From positions 6,324,001 to 6,388,000 of the forward strand of contig NZ_CP163525.1 in assembly GCF_041080655.1 (NCBI RefSeq): 64,000 nt of DNA. The letters run 5' to 3'. The position numbers and the translations under genes are program-made. Of this stretch, positions 32,368-41,118 are shown piece after piece (the first letter of the stretch is position 1; each line of letters begins with the position of its first letter). The notes below the pieces were generated by a model that saw only the letters and a program-made list of their open reading frames with translations, did not search any database and was not told the DNA's origin. Source of the stretch: Streptomyces sp. CG4. Lineage in GTDB: Bacteria > Actinomycetota > Actinomycetes > Streptomycetales > Streptomycetaceae.

Positions 32368-34941
32368 GTGCCTGGCACAAACCTGACTCGCGAAGAGGCG
32401 CAGCAGCGGGCCGAGCTGCTCACCGTTGACTCGTACGAGATCGCTCTCGACCTCTCCGGTGCGCAGGAGGGCGGTACCTACCGGTCCGTGACCACGGTGC
32501 GTTTCGACGTCGCCCGCGCCGGCGCCGAGTCCTTCATCGACCTGGTGGCGCCCACCGTCCACGAGGTGACCCTGAACGGCGACGCGCTCGACCCCGCCGA
32601 GGTCTTCGCGGACTCGCGGATCGCGCTGCCGGGCCTGCTGGCGGGCCGTAACGTGCTGCGCGTCGTCGCGGACTGCGCGTACACCAACACCGGCGAGGGC
32701 CTGCACCGCTTCGTCGACCCCGTCGACGAGCAGGCGTACCTCTACACCCAGTTCGAGGTGCCGGACGCCCGCCGGGTCTTCGCCTCCTTCGAGCAGCCGG
32801 ACCTGAAGGCGACGTTCCAGTTCACCGTGACGGCGCCCGAGGGCTGGACCGTCGTCTCGAACTCGCCGACGCCGGAGCCGAAGGACAACGTCTGGACCTT
32901 CGAGCCGACCCCGCGCATCTCGTCGTACATCACGGCGCTGATCGTCGGCCCGTACCACTCCGTGCACAGCGTGTACGAGAAGGACGGGCAGAGCGTGCCG
33001 CTGGGCATCTACTGCCGTCCCTCGCTCGCCGAGTTCCTGGACTCGGACGCGATCTTCGAGGTGACCCGGCAGGGCTTCGACTGGTTCCAGGAGAAGTTCG
33101 ACTACGCCTACCCGTTCGCGAAGTACGACCAGCTGTTCGTGCCCGAGTTCAACGCGGGCGCGATGGAGAACGCGGGCGCCGTCACCATCCGTGACCAGTA
33201 CGTCTTCCGGTCCAAGGTGACCGACGCGGCGTACGAGGTGCGGGCCGAGACCATCCTGCACGAGCTGGCCCACATGTGGTTCGGCGACCTCGTCACGATG
33301 GAGTGGTGGAACGACCTGTGGCTGAACGAGTCGTTCGCCACCTACACCTCCATCGCCTGCCAGGCCGCCGCCCCCGGCTCGCGCTGGCCGCACTCGTGGA
33401 CCACGTTCGCCAACTCGATGAAGACCTGGGCGTACCGGCAGGACCAGCTGCCCTCCACGCACCCGATCATGGCGGACATCCGTGACCTGGACGACGTCCT
33501 CGTCAACTTCGACGGCATCACGTACGCCAAGGGCGCGAGCGTGCTCAAGCAGCTCGTCGCGTACGTCGGCGAGGACGAGTTCTTCAAGGGCGTGCAGGCG
33601 TACTTCAAGCGCCACGCGTTCGGCAACACGCGCCTGTCCGACCTGCTCGGCGCCCTGGAGGAGACCTCCGGCCGCGACCTGAAGACCTGGTCGAAGAAGT
33701 GGCTGGAGACGGCGGGCATCAACGTCCTGCGTCCGGAGGTCGTGACGGACGCCGATGGCTCGATCACCTCCTTCGCGGTGCGCCAGGAGGCCCCGGCGCT
33801 GCCCGCCGGCGCCAAGGGCGAGCCGGTGCTGCGCCCGCACCGCATCGCGATCGGCTTCTACGACCTCGACGCCGGAAGCGGCAAGCTGGTGCGCACCGAG
33901 CGCGTCGAGCTGGACGTCGACGGCGAGCTGACGGCCGTACCGCAGCTGAACGGCAAGCACCGCCCGGCGGTGATCCTGCTCAACGACGACGACCTGTCGT
34001 ACGCCAAGGTCCGCCTGGACGAGCAGTCGCTGGCCTTCGTCACCGAGCACCTCGGCGACTTCACCGAGTCCCTGCCGCGCGCGCTGTGCTGGGCCTCGGC
34101 CTGGGACATGACGCGGGACGCGGAACTGCCCGCCCGCGACTACCTGTCCCTCGTCCTGTCGGGCATCGGCAAGGAGTCCGACATCGGTGTCGTGCAGTCG
34201 CTGCACCGCCAGGTCAAGCTCGCCATCGACCTGTACGCCGACCCGGCCGCCCGCGAGTCCCTGCTCACCCGCTGGACCGACGCCACGCTGGCCCACCTGC
34301 GTACGGCCGAGCCGGGCGGCGACCACCAGCTGGCCTGGGCCCGCGCCTTCGCGGCGACGGCCCGCACCCCGGAGCAGCTGGACCTGCTGGAGGGCCTGCT
34401 GGAGGGCACCCACACCATCGAGGGCCTGGCCGTGGACACCGAGCTGCGCTGGGCGTTCGTGGAGCGGCTGGCGGCGGTCGGCCGGTTCGACGAGGCGGAG
34501 ATCTCGGCGGAGTACGAGCGGGACAAGACCGCGGCCGGCGAGCGCCACGCGGCGACGGCTCGCGCCGCCCGCCCGACGCAGGAGGCCAAGGCGGAGGCCT
34601 GGTCCTCGGTGGTCGAATCCGACAAGCTGCCGAACGCCGTGCAGGAGGCCGTGATCGGCGGCTTCGTGCAGACCGACCAGCGCGAGCTGCTGGCGCCGTA
34701 CACGGACAAGTACTTCGAGGCCGTCAAGGGCGTCTGGGACTCCCGTTCGCACGAGATCGCCCAGCAGATCGCCATCGGCCTGTACCCGGCGGTCCAGGTC
34801 TCCGAGGAGACCCTGACCAAGACGGACACCTGGCTGACCTCGGCCGACCCGAACGCGGCCCTGCGCCGCCTCGTCTCGGAGTCCCGCGCGGGCGTCGAGC
34901 GGGCGCTGAAGGCCCAGGCGGCGGACGCGGCGGCCGAGTAG
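32368..34941 (+). CDS. pepN: aminopeptidase N (M1 metallopeptidase)
   Basis: 857 aa, usual length. It removes N-terminal residues from peptides in the cytoplasm. The M1 exopeptidase motif GAMEN is at residues 264-268. The zinc site HELAH is at 298-302, with the third ligand Glu in WLNES at 321. The C-terminal 400 residues form the helical ERAP1-like domain. From memory, its position between malQ and asd corresponds to SCO2643. A second M1 gene occurs at 49210. Confidence 0.95.
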   Translation: MPGTNLTREEAQQRAELLTVDSYEIALDLSGAQEGGTYRSVTTVRFDVARAGAESFIDLVAPTVHEVTLNGDALDPAEVFADSRIALPGLLAGRNVLRVVADCAYTNTGEGLHRFVDPVDEQAYLYTQFEVPDARRVFASFEQPDLKATFQFTVTAPEGWTVVSNSPTPEPKDNVWTFEPTPRISSYITALIVGPYHSVHSVYEKDGQSVPLGIYCRPSLAEFLDSDAIFEVTRQGFDWFQEKFDYAYPFAKYDQLFVPEFNAGAMENAGAVTIRDQYVFRSKVTDAAYEVRAETILHELAHMWFGDLVTMEWWNDLWLNESFATYTSIACQAAAPGSRWPHSWTTFANSMKTWAYRQDQLPSTHPIMADIRDLDDVLVNFDGITYAKGASVLKQLVAYVGEDEFFKGVQAYFKRHAFGNTRLSDLLGALEETSGRDLKTWSKKWLETAGINVLRPEVVTDADGSITSFAVRQEAPALPAGAKGEPVLRPHRIAIGFYDLDAGSGKLVRTERVELDVDGELTAVPQLNGKHRPAVILLNDDDLSYAKVRLDEQSLAFVTEHLGDFTESLPRALCWASAWDMTRDAELPARDYLSLVLSGIGKESDIGVVQSLHRQVKLAIDLYADPAARESLLTRWTDATLAHLRTAEPGGDHQLAWARAFAATARTPEQLDLLEGLLEGTHTIEGLAVDTELRWAFVERLAAVGRFDEAEISAEYERDKTAAGERHAATARAARPTQEAKAEAWSSVVESDKLPNAVQEAVIGGFVQTDQRELLAPYTDKYFEAVKGVWDSRSHEIAQQIAIGLYPAVQVSEETLTKTDTWLTSADPNAALRRLVSESRAGVERALKAQAADAAAE

Positions 34942-35045
34942 CGGCCCGAACGGTCACGGGGGCGTCCGGTGCGACACCGGACGCCCTGCCGACCGCACCC
35001 ACTCCTGAACGCGGCGCCGGGGCGGCACCGTGTGATCATGTCGAC

Positions 35046-35666
35046 ATGACGTCCGGTCGGATCATTTTCCTCAACGGCACTTCCAGCTCAGGGAAGTCGA
35101 GCATCGCCCGAGAGCTTCTGGACATCCTGAACGACGGCGTCTTCTTCCACATGGCGGTCGACGGCTTCAACGCGATGCGCAGCAAGCGGGAGCTCGGGAC
35201 CGATGAGCTCGACGCCGCGCTGCGGCGGACCAGGATGGGCTTCCACCGCTCGATCGCAGCCATGGCGGAGGCGGGCAACGACATCGTGGTCGACCATGTG
35301 CTGAGCGAGCCCTGGAGGCTGCTCGACTGCCTGACGGTGCTTCAGCCCGAGAACGTACTGTTCATCGGCGTCCACTGCCCGCTCGACGAGCTGACCCGCC
35401 GCGAACTGGCCCGGGGCGACCGCCCGCCGGGCCTCGCGGCGCACCAGTACGACCTGGTCCACAGCCACGGCGACTACGACCTGGAATGCGACACCAGCAC
35501 GTCGAGCCCACGCGAATGCGCGCAGCGGATCAAGGAGTTCCTCCCGCACCGCCCCAGCCCCACCGCCTTCACCCGCCTCCGCCGACGCCACCTGACGGCC
35601 GACCGGATCCACCACCAGGGCGGGAGCACTGGCCCGGGAACATGGGCGACGTCCTCGCGGGGGTGA
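35046..35666 (+). CDS. chloramphenicol phosphotransferase-like (CPT) protein
   Basis: 206 aa. The Walker A loop reads FLNGTSSSGKSS and the core resembles the CPT family that phosphorylates chloramphenicol (VDGFNAMRS, DIVVDHVLSEPWRLLDCL). The known enzyme of S. venezuelae is about 178 aa, so the last 30 residues here (from about FTRLRRR onward) are extra and read into an MFS-like remnant. The stop may have been lost. Whether it acts on chloramphenicol or on another hydroxyl substrate cannot be told. Confidence 0.75.
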   Translation: MTSGRIIFLNGTSSSGKSSIARELLDILNDGVFFHMAVDGFNAMRSKRELGTDELDAALRRTRMGFHRSIAAMAEAGNDIVVDHVLSEPWRLLDCLTVLQPENVLFIGVHCPLDELTRRELARGDRPPGLAAHQYDLVHSHGDYDLECDTSTSSPRECAQRIKEFLPHRPSPTAFTRLRRRHLTADRIHHQGGSTGPGTWATSSRG

Positions 35667-36042
35667 CGGGCGGCCGTGGGACGGTCGCGGACGGGCTCGC
35701 GGTCGCCCTGCCGCCGCTGCTCGCCGAAGGCGCAGTCCGCCCGGCCGCCGGCTCCACGGCCGCCCCGGGCGCGCTGCTCCTGGGGTGGGGGCTGGCGTAC
35801 GGCGGTGTGTCCGTGTCGGCCCAGCGCGCCCTGTCGGCCCAGCGTGCCCTGTCGGCCGCCGCGCCGGAGGCTCCGGAGGCGGCGTCCGCGCTGTTCGCCG
35901 GGGTGTTCAACGCCGCGATCGCGCTGGGTGCCGTCCTGGGCGGGCGGCTCGGGGACGGGCCCGAGATGACCGCCGTGCTGGTCGCGGGCGCGTGCTCGCG
36001 CTGCTTGCGGTGGTCCTGGAGAGGAGAGGGGCGGCCACGTGA
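35642..36042 (+). pseudogene. remnant of an MFS transporter (C-terminal part)
   Basis: A frame from about 35642 reads AVALPPLLAEG, GWGLAYGGVSVSAQ and EAASALFAGVFNAAIALGAV, which is the last-third signature of arabinose-efflux-type MFS proteins. The N-terminal two thirds are missing. Near 35990 the frame shifts; the neighbouring frame supplies LALLAVVLERRGAAT and its stop at 36042. A short in-frame duplication (SAQRALSAQRAL) also disturbs it. Confidence 0.7.
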
Positions 36043-36055
36043 CCGTGACCGCCCC
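36028..36055. terminator. hairpin after asd
   Basis: Inverted repeat GGGGCGG...CCGCCCC, with an inner CACG/CGTG pair, downstream of the leftward asd gene. The stem is moderate. Confidence 0.45.
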
Positions 36056-36079
36056 TGCCGTACGGGCCGTAAGGGTGCC

Positions 36080-37099
36080 CTACTTGGCGGACAGCTCCGC
36101 CGCCACCAGCTCCGCGATCTGGACCGCGTTCAGCGCGGCGCCCTTGCGGAGGTTGTCGTTGGAGATGAACAGCGCGAGGCCGTTGTCCACCGTCTCGTCG
36201 CGGCGGACGCGGCCGACGTACGACGGATCCTGGCCGGCCGCCTGCAGCGGGGTCGGGATGTCGGAGAGGACGACGCCCGGGGCGCCCGCGAGCAGCTCGG
36301 TCGCGCGCTCGGGGGAGAGCGGGCGGGTGAAGCGGGCGTTGACCTGGAGGGAGTGGCCGGAGAAGACCGGGACGCGGACACAGGTGCCGGAGACCTTCAG
36401 GCCCGGGATCTCCAGGATCTTCCGGGACTCGTTGCGCAGCTTCTGCTCCTCGTCGGTCTCGTTCAGACCGTCGTCGACGATCGAGCCCGCCAGCGGAAGC
36501 ACGTTGAAGGCGATCGGCCGCTTGTAGACCTGCGGCTCGGGGAAGTCGACCGCCGCGCCGTCGTGGGTGAGCTTGTCGGCCTCGGCGACGACCTTCTGCG
36601 CCTGCCCGTGCAGCTCGGCCACGCCCGCGAGGCCCGAGCCGGACACCGCCTGGTAGGTGGCGACGACGAGCGCCTCCAGGCCGGCCTCCTCGTGCAGCGG
36701 CTTCAGGACCGGCATCGCGGCCATCGTGGTGCAGTTCGGGTTGGCGATGATGCCCTTGGGGCGGTCGGCGACCGCGTGCGGGTTCACCTCGGAGACGACC
36801 AGCGGGACCTCGGGGTCCTTGCGCCAGGCCGAGGAGTTGTCGATCACGACGGCGCCCTGGGAGGCCACCTTCTCTGCCAGCGCCTTCGAGGTCGCGCCGC
36901 CCGCCGAGAAGAGCACGATGTCCAGGCCGGTGTAGTCGGCGCTCGCCGCGTCCTCCACCGTCACGCCGTCCAGCACGGTGCCGGCCGAACGCGCGGAGGC
37001 GAACAGGCGCAGCTGTGTGACCGGGAAGTTCCGCTCCGTGAGGATCCTGCGCATGACCGTGCCGACCTGACCGGTGGCTCCGACGATTCCGACCCTCAC
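36080..37099 (-). CDS. asd: aspartate-semialdehyde dehydrogenase
   Basis: 339 aa from a GTG 5 bp after GAGGGAG. It reduces aspartyl phosphate to aspartate semialdehyde, the branch point to lysine/diaminopimelate, threonine and methionine. Seen: the NADP loop VGIVGATGQVGTVMRRIL, the active-site Cys in IANPNCTTMAAM, and the substrate-binding stretch TYQAVSGSG. The acid/base His lies in VFSGHSLQ. It appears to be a standalone gene here. Upstream, a 352-bp gap separates it from a sigma-factor gene. Confidence 0.96.
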   Translation of the reverse strand: MRVGIVGATGQVGTVMRRILTERNFPVTQLRLFASARSAGTVLDGVTVEDAASADYTGLDIVLFSAGGATSKALAEKVASQGAVVIDNSSAWRKDPEVPLVVSEVNPHAVADRPKGIIANPNCTTMAAMPVLKPLHEEAGLEALVVATYQAVSGSGLAGVAELHGQAQKVVAEADKLTHDGAAVDFPEPQVYKRPIAFNVLPLAGSIVDDGLNETDEEQKLRNESRKILEIPGLKVSGTCVRVPVFSGHSLQVNARFTRPLSPERATELLAGAPGVVLSDIPTPLQAAGQDPSYVGRVRRDETVDNGLALFISNDNLRKGAALNAVQIAELVAAELSAK

Positions 37100-37451
37100 A
37101 GTGACTCCCTCTTTGTGTCTCTTCCATGGCCAGGCGCATGACCGGGGCGTTTCCATCATGCGGCCGACCCCGGTCCGCCTGTCCAATTCTCTGCGGAACG
37201 TGCCCAAGGTGTGGGATAGGTCTTCCCCGCCCGGCGGTTCCACACCTGCGCCGTTCACCCCGCTGAGCTGGAGGAATTCCCTCGCCCGGGGGCCCGCACC
37301 GCAAGCTGTGCTGTCCCGCCCCTGCCCGTGCGGACCACGGCCACACGGCGGTGTGACGTACGCCTCGGAGCACACCTGAGGGAAATCGGAGCACACCGGT
37401 GGGAAATCCGGCCGAACGTTCTCACCGGGTCCGGCGTCATAGGGGAAACGC
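37100..37451. promoter_or_regulatory. 352-bp divergent region between asd and the sigma factor
   Basis: No gene is supported. It should hold both promoters. A 21-bp tandem direct repeat (CGGAGCACACC-N4-GGAAAT twice) lies at 37366-37407, about 45 bp before the sigma-factor start. Confidence 0.6.
37366..37407. repeat. two contiguous 21-bp direct repeats before the sigma gene
   Basis: Copies at 37366-37386 and 37387-37407 share CGGAGCACACC, four variable bases and GGGAAAT. They match at 19 of 21 positions. Their place near the sigma-factor start suggests a regulator-binding pair or a duplicated -35 region. Confidence 0.7.
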
Positions 37452-38018
37452 GTGAGGGGGTGGCTTGTGCTGCGCGGAGAGGCGCGCCGCGGACAGGTGT
37501 CGTACGCGGGCGGTACGGACGACCGTACCGGCGACGACCCGCTGGACGCGGCCCAGGAACGCCGGGTGCGGGCGGTGCTCGCGCTCGGCGGGGTGCCGCA
37601 GTCGGACCTGCCGGACGGGGTGCAGCAGGTCCGGCTGCGGTTGTTGGAGCGGACCGCGAGCGGGCAGGAAGCGCCGCGGGACGTGTCGGCCTGGGCGGCG
37701 GTCGTCGCCTCCCGCCTCGCCATGGACTGGCACCGGGCCAAGCGGCGCCAGGAGCGCCTGGGCGAGCGGCTGGCCGCGCTGCACGAGCCCGTACACCCCT
37801 CCGGCGAGGAGACCAGCCTGCTCTCCCTCGCCGTCGCCCGGGGCCTGGACGAACTGCCCGCCGCCCAGCGGCAGGTGCTCGTCCTGCGCTTCTTCGCCGA
37901 CCTGCCCGTGCGGGCCATCGCCGAGGAACTGGGCATCCCCGAGGGCACCGTCAAGAGCAGGCTGCACACGGCGGTCCGCGCCCTGCGCGACCGACTGCAC
38001 GAGGACGAGGTGGTGTGA
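37452..38018 (+). CDS. ECF-like RNA polymerase sigma factor
   Basis: 188 aa from GTG. Region 2 is near 50-100 (DGVQQVRLRLLERTA, WAAVVASRLAMDWHRAKRRQ) and region 4 near 120-180 (ELPAAQRQVLVLRFFADLPV, AEELGIPEGTVKSRLHTAVR). Region 2 is diverged from standard ECF sigma factors. It is followed at once by a gene whose product has one membrane helix and a cytoplasmic N-terminal half, as expected for a membrane anti-sigma or effector. From memory the counterpart is SCO2639. Confidence 0.88.
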   Translation: MRGWLVLRGEARRGQVSYAGGTDDRTGDDPLDAAQERRVRAVLALGGVPQSDLPDGVQQVRLRLLERTASGQEAPRDVSAWAAVVASRLAMDWHRAKRRQERLGERLAALHEPVHPSGEETSLLSLAVARGLDELPAAQRQVLVLRFFADLPVRAIAEELGIPEGTVKSRLHTAVRALRDRLHEDEVV

Positions 38019-38019
38019 C

Positions 38020-38982
38020 GTGACCGCCGAACACGAGGGCGCGCGGGGCGCCGGGAGTGCGGGGAGCGCGGGGGGCGCGAGGGGGTACGGCGGTATGGAC
38101 GCGCTGATGGCCGCGATCACCGGGGAACCGTTGCCGGAGGAGGCCCGACGGGATCCCGCCTTCCTCGCCGAGCACCGTGCCGCCGAGGCCGATGTGGCGG
38201 TGCTGAAGGGACAACTGGCCTGGCTGGCAGAGGCGTTGACCGGGGAGACGGCGGATGGGGAGACTGCGGACAGGGAGGTGGCGGACGAGGAGTCGGCTCC
38301 CGGCGAGCCCGTAGCCGTACCCGTACCTGTACCCGCACCCGCACCCGTACGGCCCGTCCCGGCCTCATGGTCACCCCGCCGTCCCCGCGGCGTCGGCCGC
38401 CGCCCCGCAGGCACCGCCCGCCCCCCACGTCCCCCACGTCCCGGCCGCCCCACCGGCCCCCGCCGCGTGCTGCGTATCGCGCTCGGGTCGCTCGCCGGTT
38501 GCGCGGCCTTGGCGTTGGTCGTCGGGTTCGGCTGGATGGTGACGCACTCCGCCGGTTCGGTCGACGACAGCGGGGCCGCGAGTGCCGCCGACAGGAGCGG
38601 CAGGGCTTCCGCGGTGGAGACCGGTCCGCCGGCCGACCCCGCACGCGCACTCGCCTGCTCCCGACTGGTCGTCGAGGGCACGGTGGCCAAGGTGGAGCCG
38701 GAGAGGCCGACCCCATGGAGCCGGGTCACTCTCACCGTGACCCGCTCCTACAAACCCGCCCACGGCCCGGCGGAGGTCACCTTCCTGCTGGCCGGTGGCG
38801 CGCGACCGGCCCCGCGCACGGGACAGCACGTGCTCGTCGCGGTCGGTGCGGGCCTTCAGAACGCGAGCCTGTGGGTCGTGGGAGACACCCGTGTCGGCGT
38901 CAACCGGGCATGGATCACCGAGGCGTTGCCCCGGTCCGGGCACTCCGGGCACGCGACCTGCGCCCCCGGCAGCGCCTTTTGA
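38020..38982 (+). CDS. single-helix membrane protein encoded with the sigma factor
   Basis: 320 aa from a GTG one base after the sigma stop. The N-terminal 140 residues are cytoplasmic, with an acidic helical part (MDALMAAITGEPLPEEARRD) and a Pro/Val repeat (VAVPVPVPAPAPV). One membrane helix follows (LGSLAGCAALALVVGFGWMV). The outer domain of about 145 residues contains two cysteines. The layout is that of anti-sigma factors, but no zinc HxxxCxxC motif of the ZAS class is present. So anti-sigma function is a guess; it could equally be a target of the sigma factor. Confidence 0.7.
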   Translation: MTAEHEGARGAGSAGSAGGARGYGGMDALMAAITGEPLPEEARRDPAFLAEHRAAEADVAVLKGQLAWLAEALTGETADGETADREVADEESAPGEPVAVPVPVPAPAPVRPVPASWSPRRPRGVGRRPAGTARPPRPPRPGRPTGPRRVLRIALGSLAGCAALALVVGFGWMVTHSAGSVDDSGAASAADRSGRASAVETGPPADPARALACSRLVVEGTVAKVEPERPTPWSRVTLTVTRSYKPAHGPAEVTFLLAGGARPAPRTGQHVLVAVGAGLQNASLWVVGDTRVGVNRAWITEALPRSGHSGHATCAPGSAF

Positions 38983-38988
38983 CCATCT

Positions 38989-39020
38989 GAGCAGAGGGGC
39001 GGGCACCCGCCCCTCTGCTC
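38989..39020. terminator. bidirectional terminator between convergent genes
   Basis: Perfect 15-bp arms GAGCAGAGGGGCGGG / CCCGCCCCTCTGCTC with a 2-nt centre, between the end of the membrane-protein gene (+) and the end of the CGNR gene (-). It can serve both. Confidence 0.85.
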
Positions 39021-39024
39021 CGGG

Positions 39025-39567
39025 TCACCCCTCCTTCGAGCGCGCGTAATGCCGGGAGGCCTTCGCGCGGTTGCCGCACGCGGCCATCGAGCACCAGCGG
39101 CGGGTGCCGTTGCGGGACGTGTCGAAGAAGTGCAGGATGCAGCCGCCGCCGGAGCACGTGCGGATCCGCTCCGGGGCCCGGCCGAGCAGGTCCAGATAGT
39201 CCCGGGCGGCGAGCCAGGCCGGCCCCCAGGACGGATCGGCGAACTCCGGCTCCTCGGCGGGGCCGTCCGCGGTCAGCCGGGCCCGGATCCGCCCGTGCGC
39301 CAGTACGGCGTCCACGAGCGGCGCCGCCTCCCGCGGTGACCCGTGCACCGCGGCCGCCAGCGCCTCGCGGGCCTCCCGCAGATGGCGCAGCACCTCCGCG
39401 TCGGCCGGGTGGGCACCGCCCAGCCCGTTGCTCGCGAGCCACACCGCCAGCCCGTCGGTGTCGGCGAGCAGGTCCTGGGTGACGCCTTCCCGGTTCCACC
39501 GGGTGTTGAGCAGGTCGAGCGCGAGGGGCTCACCGGTGAGCGGGCGGGGATCGCGGGCGGCGGACAT
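39025..39567 (-). CDS. CGNR zinc-finger regulator
   Basis: 180 aa. The N-terminal ABATE domain (GEPLALDLLNTRWNREGVTQ) is followed by the CGNR finger: CSGGGCILHFFDTSRNGTRR, then WCSMAACGNRAKASRHYAR. The four cysteines bind zinc and the finger binds DNA. It is divergent from a VOC-family protein gene, with 109 bp between, containing CTAACC motifs. It is likely a repressor of that pair. Confidence 0.88.
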   Translation of the reverse strand: MSAARDPRPLTGEPLALDLLNTRWNREGVTQDLLADTDGLAVWLASNGLGGAHPADAEVLRHLREAREALAAAVHGSPREAAPLVDAVLAHGRIRARLTADGPAEEPEFADPSWGPAWLAARDYLDLLGRAPERIRTCSGGGCILHFFDTSRNGTRRWCSMAACGNRAKASRHYARSKEG

Positions 39568-39585
39568 CGGGCGCTCCTTCTCTGG

Positions 39586-39656
39586 CTAACCATTGAAGCG
39601 TACGTCACCGGTTGACTTTCTCGCGCCTAACCTCTTAATCTAGTGATGAAGGTTAG
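39586..39656. promoter_or_regulatory. promoter and operator between CGNR and VOC genes
   Basis: A rightward promoter is visible: TTGACT at 39612-39617 and TTAATC/TAATCT about 17-18 bp later (39635-39641). An inverted repeat CTAACCT (39627-39633) / AGGTTAG (39650-39656) brackets the -10, and a further CTAACC lies at 39586. This is where a regulator would block transcription of the VOC gene. Confidence 0.7.
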
Positions 39657-39676
39657 ATCGCTTGAAGGAGAACACG

Positions 39677-40123
39677 ATGGCTCCGCGCATCGCGCACGCA
39701 GGCCTGAACGTCACCGACCTCGACCGTTCGCTCGCGCTCTACCGCGACCTCCTCGGCTTCGCCGTGCTCGCCGAGGGCAAGGAGGACGGCCAGCGCTGGG
39801 CAATGCTGGGGGAGACCGGCGGCGCCCCGCTCGTCACCCTCTGGCAGCAGGCGCAGGGGTCGTACGACAGTGGCCGGTCCGGACTGCACCACCTCGCCTT
39901 CACGGTGGACTCCGTGGAGCAGGTCCGCGAGTACGAGACCGCGCTGAGGGCGGCCGGGTTCGACTTCGCCCATGAGGGCGTGGTCGCCCACCGGGAGGGC
40001 GGGACGTCGGGCGGGATCTTCTTCCACGACCCGGACGGCATCCGCCTGGAGATCTCCGCCCCCCTCGGCCCCGACGGCGCCCCGGCCCCCCACACCGACG
40101 CCCCGACCTGCGGCTTCTTCTAG
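39677..40123 (+). CDS. VOC/glyoxalase-family protein
   Basis: 148 aa. Two beta-alpha-beta-beta-beta units: RIAHAGLNVTDLDRSLALYR starts the first; SGLHHLAFTVDSVEQVREYE and GIFFHDPDGIRLEIS form the second. The metal positions H (in HAGLNV), H (in LHHLAF) and E (in RLEIS) are present, so it could be a metal-dependent lyase, dioxygenase or resistance protein of this fold. AAGGAG lies 6 bp before the ATG. Probably regulated by the divergent CGNR protein. Confidence 0.85.
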   Translation: MAPRIAHAGLNVTDLDRSLALYRDLLGFAVLAEGKEDGQRWAMLGETGGAPLVTLWQQAQGSYDSGRSGLHHLAFTVDSVEQVREYETALRAAGFDFAHEGVVAHREGGTSGGIFFHDPDGIRLEISAPLGPDGAPAPHTDAPTCGFF

Positions 40124-40125
40124 CC

Positions 40126-41109
40126 ATGGGCGCCTATCACGCGGGTTCGCTCGCCGTGCAGGAACAGAGGGGCGTACGTGACCGCGCCGAGCACGTGGGC
40201 CGCTCCCTGGGCCAGGACATCAAGCCGGTCGCGGCGGCCTTCCTGGAACTGCAGCCACTGCTGATGGTGGGCGCGGCGGATCCGGAGACGGGGAGGGTGT
40301 GGACCTCGGCTCTCACGGGCACCCCGGGCTTCGTCCGGGCGACCGGGCTCCGGCAGATGTCGGTCGTCACGGATACGGATACCGGCCGGGGTGGCCGACC
40401 CGAAGGGGAGGGGGGCTGTGTCCGATGTGCGGCCACCGCCGTGCGGGCGCGAGCAGCCCACGCCCACGGCAACCCGCACTCGCGCGACGGCCTGCAAGAC
40501 CCCCTCGCGACCGCGCTGAAAACCCCCGGCACCCACCTGGGCACCATCGCCCTGGACCCCCGCACCCGCCGCCGCATGCGCCTCAACGGCCGGCTGCGGC
40601 CGACACCCCGAGGGTTCGCCGTCGAGGCGGACCAGGTCTTCTCCAACTGCCCCAGATACATCCAGCGCAGGGAGTCGTACGAAACGGTCACCGACCGTAC
40701 GCCCGGCACTCCCCGGCTCCTCACCGAACTCGGCCCGCACGAAAGGGAGTTCATTCGGTCCGCCGACACCTTCTTCCTCGCCACGGTCCACCCCGGCGGA
40801 GCCGACGTCAGCCACCGAGGCGGTAACCCCGGCTTCGTCCAGGTCGCGTCACCGACCGGACTGACCTGGCCGAACTACCCAGGCAACGCCATGTTCCTCA
40901 CCCTGGGCAACCTGCGCACCGACCCCCGGGCCGGACTGCTCTTCCTCGACTGGACCACCGGCGACACCCTCCAGCTCACGGGCGAGGCACACGCCGACAT
41001 CGCCGCCGGAGGTGTCCGTTTCACGCTCACCCAGGCGCTGTGGACCCCGGCCGCCCTCCCCCTGCGCTGGTCCGCGCCGGAGTATTCACCGGCCAATCCG
41101 CCGGGTTAA
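40126..41109 (+). CDS. pyridoxamine-phosphate-oxidase-fold flavin protein with internal insert
   Basis: 327 aa. Two split-barrel repeats: the first has KPVAAAFLELQPLLMVGAAD, the second starts ERE-FIRSADTFFLATVHP-like (SADTFFLATVHPGGADVSHR) and runs through GNAMFLTLGNLRTDPRAGLL. Between residues about 80 and 120 there is a Gly/Arg/His-rich stretch that looks unlike the family and breaks the first barrel's strand order. The family segment resumes at LQDPLATAL. The C-terminus appears shortened. No own ribosome site is seen; it starts 2 bp after the VOC stop, so coupled translation is likely. Confidence 0.72.
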   Translation: MGAYHAGSLAVQEQRGVRDRAEHVGRSLGQDIKPVAAAFLELQPLLMVGAADPETGRVWTSALTGTPGFVRATGLRQMSVVTDTDTGRGGRPEGEGGCVRCAATAVRARAAHAHGNPHSRDGLQDPLATALKTPGTHLGTIALDPRTRRRMRLNGRLRPTPRGFAVEADQVFSNCPRYIQRRESYETVTDRTPGTPRLLTELGPHEREFIRSADTFFLATVHPGGADVSHRGGNPGFVQVASPTGLTWPNYPGNAMFLTLGNLRTDPRAGLLFLDWTTGDTLQLTGEAHADIAAGGVRFTLTQALWTPAALPLRWSAPEYSPANPPG

Positions 41110-41118
41110 CGTCGGCCG

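Noticed and set aside
31714..34752. Open frame of 1012 codons on the minus strand opposite pepN
   Set aside because: It mirrors the codon structure of the aminopeptidase gene; low-complexity product, no start or ribosome site of quality.
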